From Devosia sp. YIM 151766 (lineage in GTDB: Bacteria > Pseudomonadota > Alphaproteobacteria > Rhizobiales > Devosiaceae): a stretch of DNA of 64,000 nt. The translations under genes were made by a program, and so were the position numbers. Location: contig NZ_CP127251.1 in NCBI RefSeq assembly GCF_030285925.1, forward strand, positions 248,001 to 312,000. The letters are read 5' to 3'. Shown one piece after another: positions 7,907 to 17,821 of this stretch. How positions within the stretch are numbered: the first letter of the stretch is position 1; every line of letters starts with the position of its first letter. The notes beneath the pieces were generated by a model. It saw nothing but the letters and a program-made list of their open reading frames with translations. It was not told the DNA's origin and searched no databases.

Positions 7907-9061
7907 ATGCGGGTGGGGATTATCGGTCTTGGCTATCGTCTGGGTTATCTTGCGCGGGTCTTTTCCGTGGCGCGGGACGATTTCGAGATTGTCGGCTATG
8001 TCGACCCGGCCCCGGCGGGCCTGCCCTATGCCGAAGAGCACGGCGTTTCCGTCGGCAAGCAATATTCCAGCCTCGACACCCTGATCGACGAGGGCAATCT
8101 CGACCTGCTCATGGTCGGCTCGCCCAATCACCTGCATCTCGAGCATATCCGCACCGGGCTCGAGCGCGGCATGAAGATTTTTGCCGAAAAGCCGGTGGTG
8201 ACCTCGGTTGAGGACACGATGGCCCTGGCCGAGCTCATCGGCCGCTATGGTTCGGACAATGTCATGGTGGGCCTGGTGCTGCGCTATGCGCCGCTCTATG
8301 TGGATCTGCGCCGGGCCCAGGCCGAGGGCCGGCTGGGCGACATCGCCTCCATCGAGGCCTCCGAGCACATCCCACCCTATCACGGCGCCTTCTTCATGCG
8401 CGACTGGCGGCGTTACGGCAAATATGCCGGCAGCTTCATGCTCGAAAAATGCTGCCACGACCTCGATCTCTATAACGGCGTCATGGGCTGCCGCCCGCGC
8501 TACGTCGCCAGCTTCGGCGGCCGCCGCAGCTTCACGCCCGAAAATGCGCCCCAGGGCGCCGGCGCCAACGACCTCACCGAATATTATCGCAAGCCCTCGG
8601 GCTGGCAGGGATCGGACAAGGTCTTCGACAGCGATGGCGACATCATCGATTTCCAGACCGCCATCGTCCAATACGAGAACGGCGCGGCCCTGACCTTCCA
8701 TACCAATATGAACGTGCCCGACGATTTCCGCCGTTTCGCGGTGATCGGCGCCAAGGGCATGGCGGAAGGCGATTTCATCCGCAATTATTTCCGCGTCACC
8801 GACAGCCGCACCAGCGACAGGCTGGAGGACAAGACCTACAAGACCTCGGACCTGTCCCAGCATTACGGCGCCGACGAGCAGATGGCCGAGGATATCCTCA
8901 ACCATGTCCTCGAAGGCGCGCCGCTGCCCGTATCGGTGACCGATGCGCTGGAAGCCGGGCTTCTGGCGCTCTGCATGGACGAGGCCATGCGCACCAAATC
9001 CGTCGTCGACATGGCCCCGGTCTGGCAGCGTTTCGATGCCGCCCTGGGCGGCGGCCAGTGA
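7907..9061 (+). CDS. Gfo/Idh/MocA-family oxidoreductase
   Basis: A 384-residue NAD(P)-dependent sugar oxidoreductase. The N-terminal Rossmann fold starts at once with VGIIGLGYRLGY; the conserved AEKPVV lies near residue 95, and the C-terminal domain carries EKCCHDLDLY near 190, which holds the catalytic His and Asp of the family. There is no Tat or Sec signal, so it is cytoplasmic. It is the first gene of an operon with a CUT1 sugar transporter (9075-13401), an RpiR regulator and a GH20 hexosaminidase, so it probably oxidises or epimerises the imported sugar. Some relatives are NAD-dependent glycosidases (GH109), an alternative I cannot exclude. Confidence 0.92.
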   Translation: MRVGIIGLGYRLGYLARVFSVARDDFEIVGYVDPAPAGLPYAEEHGVSVGKQYSSLDTLIDEGNLDLLMVGSPNHLHLEHIRTGLERGMKIFAEKPVVTSVEDTMALAELIGRYGSDNVMVGLVLRYAPLYVDLRRAQAEGRLGDIASIEASEHIPPYHGAFFMRDWRRYGKYAGSFMLEKCCHDLDLYNGVMGCRPRYVASFGGRRSFTPENAPQGAGANDLTEYYRKPSGWQGSDKVFDSDGDIIDFQTAIVQYENGAALTFHTNMNVPDDFRRFAVIGAKGMAEGDFIRNYFRVTDSRTSDRLEDKTYKTSDLSQHYGADEQMAEDILNHVLEGAPLPVSVTDALEAGLLALCMDEAMRTKSVVDMAPVWQRFDAALGGGQ

Positions 9062-9074
9062 GGAGGGCAGGCCG

Positions 9075-9962
9075 ATGACCAGCACCAGAAGCGCCACCCT
9101 GTTTGCCCTCGCCCTGCTGGCTCCGGCCCTGATCTATATCCTGACCATCGTCGCCTATCCGCTGGTCGATACGATCATCCTGTCCTTCACCAATGCCTCG
9201 CTCCGGGCCGAATACGATTTCGTGGGCTGGGCCAATTACCAGCGCATTTTCGGCGCCGGCAATTTCACCGACGTGATCATCCGCACCTTTGTGTGGACCT
9301 TCTTTTCGGTATCGATGAAAATGGTGATCGGCATGTTCGGCGCCATGCTGCTCAATGCCGCCATTCCCGGCCAGACGCTGTTCCGCATCCTCACCATGCC
9401 GCCCTGGATCGTGCCCATGGCCATCGGCATCTTCATGTGGGGCTGGATGTATAATGGCCAGTTCGGGATGATTTCGGGAATGCTGCAGAATCTGGGCCTG
9501 ACCAAGGGCCCGATCGCCTTCCTCGCCTATGGCGACACCGCTTTCTGGGCCACCGTGGTCACCGATGTGTGGATCGGCGTGCCGATGGTGACCATCTATT
9601 TCCTCGCCGCCATGCAGTCGATCCCCAAGGACCTGCACGAAGCGGCCTGGACCGACGGGGCCGGGCGTTTCTACCGCTTCCGCCGCATCACCCTGCCGCT
9701 GATGGTGCCGGCCATCATCACCATGAGCCTGCTCTCCCTCATCGCTACCTTCAATTCCTTCGACATCATCTGGATCCTGACCCAGGGCGGGCCTTCCGGC
9801 TCGACCACCACGATGATCATCGACACCTACAAGACCGCCATCGGCTCGCGGAAATACGGCGAGGGCGCGGCGCGCGCCGTGGTCATCTCCATCTTCGTGA
9901 CGCTGTTCTGCATCGTCTATTTCCGCGCCGTCCGCCGGCTCCAGCAGGGAGAAGCCAAATGA
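9075..9962 (+). CDS. Sugar ABC transporter permease, MalF/UgpA type
   Basis: A 295-residue inner-membrane permease of the CUT1 family with six predicted membrane segments. The EAA loop reads EAAWTDGAGRFYRFRRITLPLM near residues 190-211, where the ATPase docks. The ATG at 9075 has GGAGGGCAGG just upstream; the longer frame from 8943 would overlap the oxidoreductase gene. Its stop overlaps the next permease start as ATGA. It works with the genes at 9959, 11030 and 12325. Confidence 0.95.
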   Translation: MTSTRSATLFALALLAPALIYILTIVAYPLVDTIILSFTNASLRAEYDFVGWANYQRIFGAGNFTDVIIRTFVWTFFSVSMKMVIGMFGAMLLNAAIPGQTLFRILTMPPWIVPMAIGIFMWGWMYNGQFGMISGMLQNLGLTKGPIAFLAYGDTAFWATVVTDVWIGVPMVTIYFLAAMQSIPKDLHEAAWTDGAGRFYRFRRITLPLMVPAIITMSLLSLIATFNSFDIIWILTQGGPSGSTTTMIIDTYKTAIGSRKYGEGAARAVVISIFVTLFCIVYFRAVRRLQQGEAK

Positions 9963-10894
9963 GCGACGTCGCCCGCAGCCCCGAGATCGCCGCCGCCGAC
10001 AGCCCGGCCAGCGTCAAGCCGAAGCGCCGTTTCCTCGCCGCCTCCCGGCCGATGATCGACCGCTACAAGTGGTATGAGATCGCCGGCCTTTATGCCGGCA
10101 TGGCGGTGTTCATGTTCTTCGTGCTGGCGCCGTTCATCGAAGGTTTTCTGGTGTCGCTGAAGCCTTTGGCGCAGTTATTCTCGACGCCCTACAGCTTCAT
10201 TCCCAGGAACGGCTCCTTCGACGCCTATATCAATATGTGGACCTCGGTGCCGGCTTTGGGCCTGCACATCTTCAACTCCTTCTTCATCTCGACCGTGGTG
10301 ACGTTGATCGTCGTCGCCATCGTGGTGCCGGCCGCCTATGCCTTTGCCCGCTTCAACTTTGCCGGAGCCGGGCTGATGCTGGGCGGGTTCCTGGCGGTCA
10401 ACATGTTTTCCGGCGCCGTGCTGCTCATCCCGCTCTTCCGGCTGATGCGCACCATGGGCCTGCTCAACACCTATTGGGCGATGATCGTGCCCGGCGCCGC
10501 CTTTCTCATTCCCTCGTCCGTCTGGCTGTTGCGCACCTATATGCTGCGCATTCCGCGCGAGCTGGACGAGGCCGCCTGGGTCGATGGCGCCTCGCGCCTC
10601 TACACTTTGCGCCGGGTCATCCTGCCGCTGGCCATGCCGGGCATCGTCGTGGTCGCCATCATGACCTTTATCGGCGCCTATGCGCAGCAATTCATCTTCG
10701 CGCTGACCTTCAACTCCAAGACCGAATTCATGCCGCTGCCAATCGGGCTCTTCGCCTTTTTCGGCAAGCAGGAAGTGGTCTGGAACGAGCTGATGGCGGC
10801 CTCTTTCGTCGGAATCCTGCCGGTCATGATCGTCATCGTGTTCCTGCAGCGCTATCTCGTCGCCGGCCTCACCGCCGGCGCCGTGAAGCAGTAA
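9959..10894 (+). CDS. Sugar ABC transporter permease, MalG/UgpE type
   Basis: A 311-residue second CUT1 permease, starting within the stop of the previous gene (ATGA overlap), which implies translational coupling. A cytoplasmic N-terminus of about 40 residues is followed by six membrane segments. The EAA loop reads DEAAWVDGASRLYTLRR near residue 200. A repeat-like hairpin region separates it from the binding-protein gene. Confidence 0.95.
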   Translation: MSDVARSPEIAAADSPASVKPKRRFLAASRPMIDRYKWYEIAGLYAGMAVFMFFVLAPFIEGFLVSLKPLAQLFSTPYSFIPRNGSFDAYINMWTSVPALGLHIFNSFFISTVVTLIVVAIVVPAAYAFARFNFAGAGLMLGGFLAVNMFSGAVLLIPLFRLMRTMGLLNTYWAMIVPGAAFLIPSSVWLLRTYMLRIPRELDEAAWVDGASRLYTLRRVILPLAMPGIVVVAIMTFIGAYAQQFIFALTFNSKTEFMPLPIGLFAFFGKQEVVWNELMAASFVGILPVMIVIVFLQRYLVAGLTAGAVKQ

Positions 10895-10898
10895 GGGA

Positions 10899-10987
10899 GC
10901 GTTTTCAGGAAAAGTGGCCGCCACTTTCCCGGTTCGGAAACGCGACAAACAAGGGTTTGGAGATCGTTCGGCATGCAAGGCCGAACG
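10899..10987. repeat. Two consecutive hairpins before the binding-protein gene
   Basis: The first runs 10899-10943: outer arms GCGTTT and AAACGC enclose AAAGTGG-CCG-CCACTTT. Its look matches a dispersed intergenic repeat common in Rhizobiales. The second, 10965-10987, pairs CGTTCGGC with GCCGAACG around a seven-base loop. Both lie in the 135-base gap between permease and binding-protein genes, where hairpins often raise binding-protein mRNA stability. Confidence 0.65.
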
Positions 10988-11029
10988 GCTCCGGAAGGGC
11001 CGAGGAGCCCACATCAAGGGAGACTAACA

Positions 11030-12250
11030 ATGCAAAAATCCATCGGTTTGCTGGCCGTATCGATGCTGGCTTTGGCCAGTGCCGCCCCGGCCGCCTATGC
11101 CCAGGATCAGGAAATTTCCTTCATCAATTGCGGTGACACCCTGACCGAAGGCTATGCCGAATATTTCGCCGAATGGGAGGCTGCCAATCCCGGCTTCAAA
11201 GTGGCCCCCGAAGTCGTGGGCTGGGGCCAGTGCCAGGACAAGGTGACGACGCTGGCCGCCGCCGGTAACCCGGTCGCCCTGGCCTATGTCGGCTCGCGCA
11301 CCCTCAAGCAGTTCGCCGAGAACGATCTGATCGTTCCCGTCCCGATGAGCGAGGAAGAAAAGGCCGCCTATTACAATTACGTGCCCGATACCGTCACCTT
11401 CGACGGCACCCAATGGGGCGTGCCGGTGGCCTTCTCCACCAAGGCCTTGTTCTGGAACAAGGACCTGTTCGAGGAAGCCGGCCTCGATCCCGACACCCCG
11501 CCCAAGACGTGGGAAGAAAAGATCGCCTTCGCCAAGCAGATCAGCGAAAATACCGACGCGGCTGGCTACGGCCTCGTCGCCAAGACCTTCGACAATACCA
11601 TGCACCAGTTCCTGCATTGGGTTTACACCAATGACGGTTCGGTCATCGATGCCGACGGCAATATCACCCTGAATTCGCCGCAGGTCCTGGCCGCGCTTCA
11701 GGCCATCAAGGATATCGTGCCCTATTCCGAAGAAGGCCCGACCGCCTACGAGCAGAACGAAGTTCGCGCCATCTGGCTCGATGGTGGCGTCGCCATGATC
11801 GAAGCCTCGGTCAATGCCGGCATTCTGGCCGACGAAGCCGGCATGAATTGGGGCGTCGCCGATCTGCCGCTGGGTCCGGACGCCAAGGGCCCCGGCACCC
11901 TGCTCATCACCGACGCGCTGGCCGTGTTCAAGGGCTCGGGTGTCGAGGATCAGGCGACCAGCCTCGCCAAGTTCATCACCGAAGGCGAGCGCCAATGGGC
12001 CGCTGAAATGGCCCAGGGCCTCACGCCCCTGCGTCCGCTCGAGCCCCAGACCAGCGAGCTTGTGGCCGAAAACGCCTATTGGCAGCCCTTCCTCGACGGC
12101 ATCGAGTTTGGCGGTCCCGAGCCGCTGTTCAACGATTATATCGGGCTGCAGAACGTCATGATCGAGATGGTTCAGTCGGTGGTGATCGGCGCCGCCGAGC
12201 CGGAAGCCGCCCTTGAAAGGGCTGCCGGCGAGCTCGAGCAGTACAAGTAA
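11030..12250 (+). CDS. Sugar ABC transporter substrate-binding protein, CUT1 type
   Basis: A 406-residue extracellular solute-binding protein (SBP_bac_1 family). The signal peptide ends with AYA near residue 24, then QDQEISFINCGDTL. The ATG at 11030 follows AAGGGAG by six bases and is preferred to 10973, which would add a charged leader ahead of the signal peptide. Unusually for the cluster order it comes after both permeases. The GH20 enzyme in the same cluster suggests a GlcNAc- or GalNAc-containing oligosaccharide as ligand; this is inference. Confidence 0.95.
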   Translation: MQKSIGLLAVSMLALASAAPAAYAQDQEISFINCGDTLTEGYAEYFAEWEAANPGFKVAPEVVGWGQCQDKVTTLAAAGNPVALAYVGSRTLKQFAENDLIVPVPMSEEEKAAYYNYVPDTVTFDGTQWGVPVAFSTKALFWNKDLFEEAGLDPDTPPKTWEEKIAFAKQISENTDAAGYGLVAKTFDNTMHQFLHWVYTNDGSVIDADGNITLNSPQVLAALQAIKDIVPYSEEGPTAYEQNEVRAIWLDGGVAMIEASVNAGILADEAGMNWGVADLPLGPDAKGPGTLLITDALAVFKGSGVEDQATSLAKFITEGERQWAAEMAQGLTPLRPLEPQTSELVAENAYWQPFLDGIEFGGPEPLFNDYIGLQNVMIEMVQSVVIGAAEPEAALERAAGELEQYK

Positions 12251-12324
12251 GGTCGTCCTCCGACCGAACTGGCCGTCGCCTCCGGGCGGCGGCACCCTTC
12301 TTCTTCCCTGCGGAGACGCGAACC

Positions 12325-13401
<1,077 letters not shown>

Positions 13402-13427
13402 GCGGCGGGCGGGCGAGGGGACAGGCG

Positions 13428-14294
13428 ATGCTGGATATAGTGGGGCTCTTGCAGACCGAGAAGCATGCCTTCACGCGCTCGGAACGGGCCCTGACCGAGA
13501 TCGTGCTGAGCGATGTCGACAGTGTGCTCAAGATGTCCATCGTCGATCTTGCCGCCCAGGCCGACGTTTCCCCACCCACCGTCACCCGTTTCTGCCGGCG
13601 GCTCGGCTGCGATTCCTATGCCGATTTCAAAGTGCGCCTGGCCCAGTCGCGCTTTGTCGGCCAGCGCTATTTCGCTCCGTCCTCCGGCCCTTCCAGCGTG
13701 CGCGAGATCGCCCAGGGCGTCATCAACGGCATCCAGTCCACCATTTACGACACGTTCGAGCAATGCGATTTCGACGCCGTCGAGCGCGCCGCCGAATCGC
13801 TGGTGAAGTCGCATTTTATCCTGTCCTATGGTTCGGGCGGCGCCTCCTCGATGCTGGCGACCGAAGCCGAGATGCGGTTTTTTCGCCTGGGCCTCAAAGT
13901 GTCCTCCTCGACCGATCATCAGGTGCAGATGATGCGCGCCGCCTCCGCCGCCTCGGGCACCTGCCTCATCGCCTTTTCGCTGTCCGGCAATAATCTGCCG
14001 CTGTCCAAGGCCCTGGCGGTGGCCGGCGAATACGGGCTGACCCGCATCGTCGTCTCCCGCGCCGGCTCGGCCATGGCCGAACAGGGCGATATTTTCCTGC
14101 CGGTCACCTGGCGGGAAAACCAGGACATTCTGCGCCCGACGCCGGGACGCTACGCCTTTCTCGCAATTCTCGACATCCTCGCCCAGACCATGGCCGCGCG
14201 GCTGGGCTCTCCGGCGGTCGCCAGCATGCGCCGCATCAAGCATCAGCTCGTCGTCAACCGCGACGGCGACGACGCCCAGCCGCTGGGGGATTAG
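13428..14294 (+). CDS. RpiR/MurR-family transcriptional regulator
   Basis: A 288-residue regulator with an N-terminal RpiR helix-turn-helix (DLAAQADVSPPTVTRFCRRL near residues 38-57) and a C-terminal SIS sugar-phosphate-binding domain from about 125 to 255, including YGSGGASSMLATE and SLSGNN. Family members answer to phosphorylated sugars or amino sugars such as MurNAc-6-P. It lies 26 bases after the transporter ATPase gene, inside the GH20 cluster, so it probably controls this operon in response to an amino-sugar phosphate. Confidence 0.93.
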   Translation: MLDIVGLLQTEKHAFTRSERALTEIVLSDVDSVLKMSIVDLAAQADVSPPTVTRFCRRLGCDSYADFKVRLAQSRFVGQRYFAPSSGPSSVREIAQGVINGIQSTIYDTFEQCDFDAVERAAESLVKSHFILSYGSGGASSMLATEAEMRFFRLGLKVSSSTDHQVQMMRAASAASGTCLIAFSLSGNNLPLSKALAVAGEYGLTRIVVSRAGSAMAEQGDIFLPVTWRENQDILRPTPGRYAFLAILDILAQTMAARLGSPAVASMRRIKHQLVVNRDGDDAQPLGD

Positions 14295-14328
14295 CCCGGC
14301 GCAATACCTTGCAGACGTCATGGCGCGC

Positions 14329-14395
14329 CTGTCGAGCCATGAGGTCGATACCCGTCCACCCGACCTCGCCCCTTCGATAAGCTCAGGATGAGGTC
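14329..14395. repeat. Dispersed palindromic repeat, two half units (copy 2)
   Basis: CTGTCGAGCCATGAGGTCG at 14329-14347 and an imperfect palindrome at 14362-14395 (GACCTCGCC ... GGATGAGGTC) are near copies of the two units at 3791-3868, in reversed order. The element overlaps an upstream in-frame ATG of the GH20 gene at 14388, which argues for the later start at 14418. Confidence 0.75.
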
Positions 14396-14417
14396 TCGCG
14401 ATAGTTCGGATCTTGCC

Positions 14418-16427
14418 ATGCCCAGTTTTTCCCTCGTCACCACCTGGTCTCCCGCCAATGAACGGGAGCCATTGGGCTATGGTATCGAGCTGACCAATAA
14501 TGGCGACGAGCCCGTTGCCAATTTCCGGCTCGGTTTTTCCGGTCCGGCCCGGATCGATCCGCAGGCGACGCTGGAAAATGGCAAGCTGCTGGTGCGGCTC
14601 TCCAATCACACCATGATCGCCCCGCCCGACGGCTTCGTGCTCGAGCCGGGCCAGACCTGGACCGCCATTGCCCGTGGCCTCTCCTATGGGCTGCGGCATT
14701 GGAGCGACGGCGCCAATGCGGCCTATGTGGTGCTGGAGGACGAGACCCTGGTGTCCATCCCCACGGCCCCGACCCAGGGCAAGGGTCATAATGCGCCGCT
14801 GCTCAAGGGCGCGGCCCGCTTCCCGGTGCCGGCCAGGGCGCCGGTGGCCCATTCCATCATTCCCTGGCCGAAACATGTGGCGACCACCGGCAGCCGCATC
14901 GCCCCGGAAGGCTTCGATCTGCAACCGCGCGGCGACCGCGCCAGCCGCGCCGCCAGGGCCTTTGCCGATCTCACCGCCGAACTGTTCCCGGTGGAAGCCA
15001 TCGTGCGGCCCGCCTCCGAAGGGGGCATGAAAGTGGAGGTGGTCGAAAAAGCCGGCCTGGCTCCGGAAGCCTATGAGCTGACCTTTGCCGAGAACAGCGC
15101 CACGATCGCGGCGACAACCCATGCCGGCCTGTTCTATGGTCTCGTGACCATCGCCCACATGCTGCGCGGCGCCCGCCAATATCCGGGCACGTTCACCTTC
15201 CCCACCGGCGGCGCGATCATCGACGAGCCGGGTTTCCCGTTCCGTGGCAGCCATCTCGATGTGGCGCGTCAATTCTATACCGGCGCCGAAGTCAGCCGCC
15301 TGATCCGCATCATGGCCTGGAACAAGATGAACAAGTTCCACTGGCACCTGACCGAGGACGAGGCCTGGCGGCTGGAAATCGACGCCTATCCGGCATTGAC
15401 CGAGATCGCCGCCTGGCGCGGCCACGGCAAGGCGCTGCCGCCGCTGCTCGGCTCTGGGCCGCAGCCGACCGGCGGCTATTACAGCAAGCAGGTGGTGCGC
15501 GACATCGTCGCCCTGGCCGACGAACTGGCCATCGCCGTGATTCCGGAAATCGACATGCCGGGGCATTTTTACGCCGCCTTGCAGGCGCTGCCCGAATTGC
15601 GCGATCCTGACGAGACCGGCGAATATCAATCGGTGCAGGGCTTCCCCAATAACAGCCTCAACCCGGCGCATGAGCCGGTCTATACTTTCGTCGAAAAGGT
15701 CGTCGACGAGGTGCTGGAGCTGTTCCCGGCCGGCATTTTCCATCTCGGCGCCGACGAGGTGCCGCTGGCCGCCTGGTCCGGCTCGCCCCTGGCCCTCGAC
15801 ATGATCGAAAAACTGGCCGGCCCCGCCATGCGCAAGAAGCACGAGGCCCAGTTCAACCAGCTCGGCAACCATCACGGCGCCGACGAGATCGAGGGCTCGC
15901 CCACCGCCATCCTGCAAGCCGAATTCATCAAGCGGGTGCACCGATATATCGCCGGCAAGGGCGCGGTGACCGGCGGCTGGGAGGAAACGGCGCATGGCGA
16001 CGCCGTGGCCAAGGACAAGTCCTATGTCATCGGCTGGCGCAATGTGGAGGTCAATGCGGCGCTGGCCGAGCGCGGCTTCGACATCGTCGTGTCACCCGGC
16101 CAGCGCTATTATCTCGACATGGCCAATTCCGTGTCCTGGGCCGAGCCCGGAGCCGGCTGGGCCGGTTGGTCGGGCCCGCAGGAAACCTATGAATTCGAGG
16201 CCCGCGAGGGATTTTCGGAGGCGGGCCTGAAACACCTGCTCGGCGTCCAGAGCTGCATCTGGTCGGAATCGATGACCGACCGCGCCATCTTCGACCGCCT
16301 GGTCTTCCCGCGCCTTTCAGCGGTGGCCGAAGCCGGCTGGACTCTGCCCGAGCGCAAGAGTTGGGAGCGTTTCAAGGCCTTGGTCGGGCTGATGCCGATC
16401 ATGTACGGACATTGGGCTGCGGAATAG
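14418..16427 (+). CDS. Beta-N-acetylhexosaminidase, glycoside hydrolase family 20
   Basis: A 669-residue GH20 enzyme. An N-terminal all-beta domain covers about the first 150 residues, then a GH20b-like domain, then the catalytic barrel from about residue 265 (FRGSHLDVARQFY). WHLTEDEAWR near 310 and the catalytic Asp-Glu pair in HLGADEVP near 445 are clear; the Asp orients the substrate acetamide, which attacks in place of an enzyme nucleophile. No signal peptide is seen at this start, so the enzyme is probably cytoplasmic and cleaves imported oligosaccharides. That fits the CUT1 transporter and RpiR gene just upstream. An alternative start at 14388 lies inside a dispersed repeat. Confidence 0.93.
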   Translation: MPSFSLVTTWSPANEREPLGYGIELTNNGDEPVANFRLGFSGPARIDPQATLENGKLLVRLSNHTMIAPPDGFVLEPGQTWTAIARGLSYGLRHWSDGANAAYVVLEDETLVSIPTAPTQGKGHNAPLLKGAARFPVPARAPVAHSIIPWPKHVATTGSRIAPEGFDLQPRGDRASRAARAFADLTAELFPVEAIVRPASEGGMKVEVVEKAGLAPEAYELTFAENSATIAATTHAGLFYGLVTIAHMLRGARQYPGTFTFPTGGAIIDEPGFPFRGSHLDVARQFYTGAEVSRLIRIMAWNKMNKFHWHLTEDEAWRLEIDAYPALTEIAAWRGHGKALPPLLGSGPQPTGGYYSKQVVRDIVALADELAIAVIPEIDMPGHFYAALQALPELRDPDETGEYQSVQGFPNNSLNPAHEPVYTFVEKVVDEVLELFPAGIFHLGADEVPLAAWSGSPLALDMIEKLAGPAMRKKHEAQFNQLGNHHGADEIEGSPTAILQAEFIKRVHRYIAGKGAVTGGWEETAHGDAVAKDKSYVIGWRNVEVNAALAERGFDIVVSPGQRYYLDMANSVSWAEPGAGWAGWSGPQETYEFEAREGFSEAGLKHLLGVQSCIWSESMTDRAIFDRLVFPRLSAVAEAGWTLPERKSWERFKALVGLMPIMYGHWAAE

Positions 16428-16430
16428 ATC

Positions 16431-16544
16431 GAGGCCGGCGCGGGTGGGACAAGGGCTTGACCTGATTGACAGGCTGGAGCGGGAAACCGGAAAAACCGGC
16501 TCCATACCCCATGCCACCGCGTCCGGTTGACGCGCGCCGGCCTC
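16431..16544. repeat. 12-bp perfect inverted repeat flanking a convergent gap
   Basis: GAGGCCGGCGCG (16431-16442) and CGCGCCGGCCTC (16533-16544) are exact complements 90 bases apart, nearly filling the gap between the convergent GH20 and mpg genes. It could be a long-range transcription end structure or a small miniature element. No T-tract follows either arm. Confidence 0.6.
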
Positions 16545-16587
16545 TATACTGAACGGCACGGGCGACGAATCGATGCCCGAAAACCGA

Positions 16588-17193
16588 TCACAAAGCGGGG
16601 CGAGTGGCCGCCAGGGGCCGGCTGAGAAAGGGCGAGCCGGCCAGCACGAAGCGCCACGGCGTTTCCACGCCCTTGGTGATGCCGATGCGCGGGCCGGCGA
16701 CGATCTGGTGACTCATATCGGCCGGCAGCACGGCGAAAGGCGGCGCATCGAGCGCCAGGCCGTTCTGGGCGAAGTCGATGCCCAGCGCCTGGGCCAGCCT
16801 GCCCGGCCCGGAACAGAGCTGTTTCTCGCCCACGCCGCCGCGCCGTTCGATCATCTGCGGCAGTCCCGCCATCGGGCGCAGCGCCCGGATCAGCACGGCG
16901 CTGCCGGGCCGGCAAACGAAATTGAGGCAATAATGCATGCCGTAGATCTTGTAGACATAGGCATGGCCGGCAGCGCCGAACATGGCCGCATTGCGCGGCG
17001 TTGGGCCACGAAAGCTGTGCGAGGCCGGATCGCTCTCGTCATAGGCCTCGACCTCGACGATCGGCCCGCCAACGCCGTCCACCAGCAAGGTCGCGCCGAT
17101 AAGGTCGGGGGCGACATCGAGAACCGGACGATCGAAGAAGGAACGGGAAAGCACGTAGGCAGGTTTCCGTGAGAGGAATAAGCGCTCGAACAC
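16588..17193 (-). CDS. mpg: 3-methyladenine DNA glycosylase (AAG/MPG family)
   Basis: A 201-residue base-excision repair enzyme that removes alkylated purines. Family motifs are LIGATLL, the catalytic Glu in [16 protein letters not shown] near residue 48, [24 protein letters not shown] and [11 protein letters not shown]. Length matches the family (about 190-210). The start is a GTG at 17193 with GGGAGG five bases upstream; no ATG is available before the conserved region. A perfect 10-bp hairpin (17195-17219) contains that ribosome-binding site. It lies downstream of ohr on the same strand, separated by about 40 bases, so the two may be co-transcribed. Confidence 0.93.
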   Translation of the reverse strand: MFERLFLSRKPAYVLSRSFFDRPVLDVAPDLIGATLLVDGVGGPIVEVEAYDESDPASHSFRGPTPRNAAMFGAAGHAYVYKIYGMHYCLNFVCRPGSAVLIRALRPMAGLPQMIERRGGVGEKQLCSGPGRLAQALGIDFAQNGLALDAPPFAVLPADMSHQIVAGPRIGITKGVETPWRFVLAGSPFLSRPLAATRPAL

Positions 17194-17194
17194 C

Positions 17195-17219
17195 CCGGCC
17201 TCCCGGCAAGGGAGGCCGG
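17195..17219. promoter_or_regulatory. Hairpin masking the mpg ribosome-binding site
   Basis: CCGGCCTCCC and GGGAGGCCGG pair perfectly around a five-base loop between ohr and mpg. On the minus strand one arm contains the GGGAGG that precedes the mpg GTG. It may act as an ohr terminator (no T-run), or limit mpg translation. Confidence 0.55.
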
Positions 17220-17232
17220 AAGAGGGCGCTGT

Positions 17233-17658
17233 TTACATCACCTGCAATTCCACGTTGAAGCCTTTGCGGCTCACTTCGCTATAGGGGCAGATGACATGGG
17301 CCCGCTGCACGATGTCCTCAACCTTGGCCTTGTCGAGGCCCGGCACGTCGATATTGAGCTTGGCGGCGATCCAGAATCCCTCGCCATCGTCGCGGTCGGT
17401 AAAGCTGATCTCGGCGGTGACCTTGGCGTCTTCGGGAATGGTGTCGCCGCTTTTCCGGGCCGCTGCTTTCATGGCGCCGAGAAAACAGGCCGAATAGCCC
17501 ACGGCGAACAATTGCTCGGGATTGGTGCCGCGCGCGCCGTCGCCGCCCAATTCCTTGGGCGTGGTCAGCGTCACGTCGAGCACGCCGTCGTCGGTGGCAC
17601 CGTGCCCGGCGCGGCCACCGGTGGAGGTGGCGCGGGCAATGTACATGGTCTTGGACAT
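17233..17658 (-). CDS. ohr: Organic hydroperoxide resistance protein Ohr
   Basis: A 141-residue OsmC/Ohr-family thiol peroxidase that reduces organic hydroperoxides. Both active cysteines are present: GYSACFLGAMK near residue 58 and AHVICPYS near 124. The N-terminal ARATSTGGRAGHG is typical of Ohr rather than OsmC. The ATG at 17658 has AGGAG seven bases upstream. The usual partner regulator OhrR is not adjacent. It diverges from the VOC dioxygenase gene at 17822 and precedes mpg, grouping two damage-response functions. Confidence 0.95.
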   Translation of the reverse strand: MSKTMYIARATSTGGRAGHGATDDGVLDVTLTTPKELGGDGARGTNPEQLFAVGYSACFLGAMKAAARKSGDTIPEDAKVTAEISFTDRDDGEGFWIAAKLNIDVPGLDKAKVEDIVQRAHVICPYSEVSRKGFNVELQVM

Positions 17659-17821
17659 CTGAGTCTCCTTTGTCGTTCAGTTCACTCCAGCACGAAACGG
17701 CTCAGACGGGAAGGCGATCCGATTATTGCCGTTTTGACGAACAAAGCCTTCGGCAGCGCTGTCTTTGTCAACAGGCCGGGGCGGGCTACATCTTGGGCAA
17801 TACCAGTTCCAGGAGACCGAA

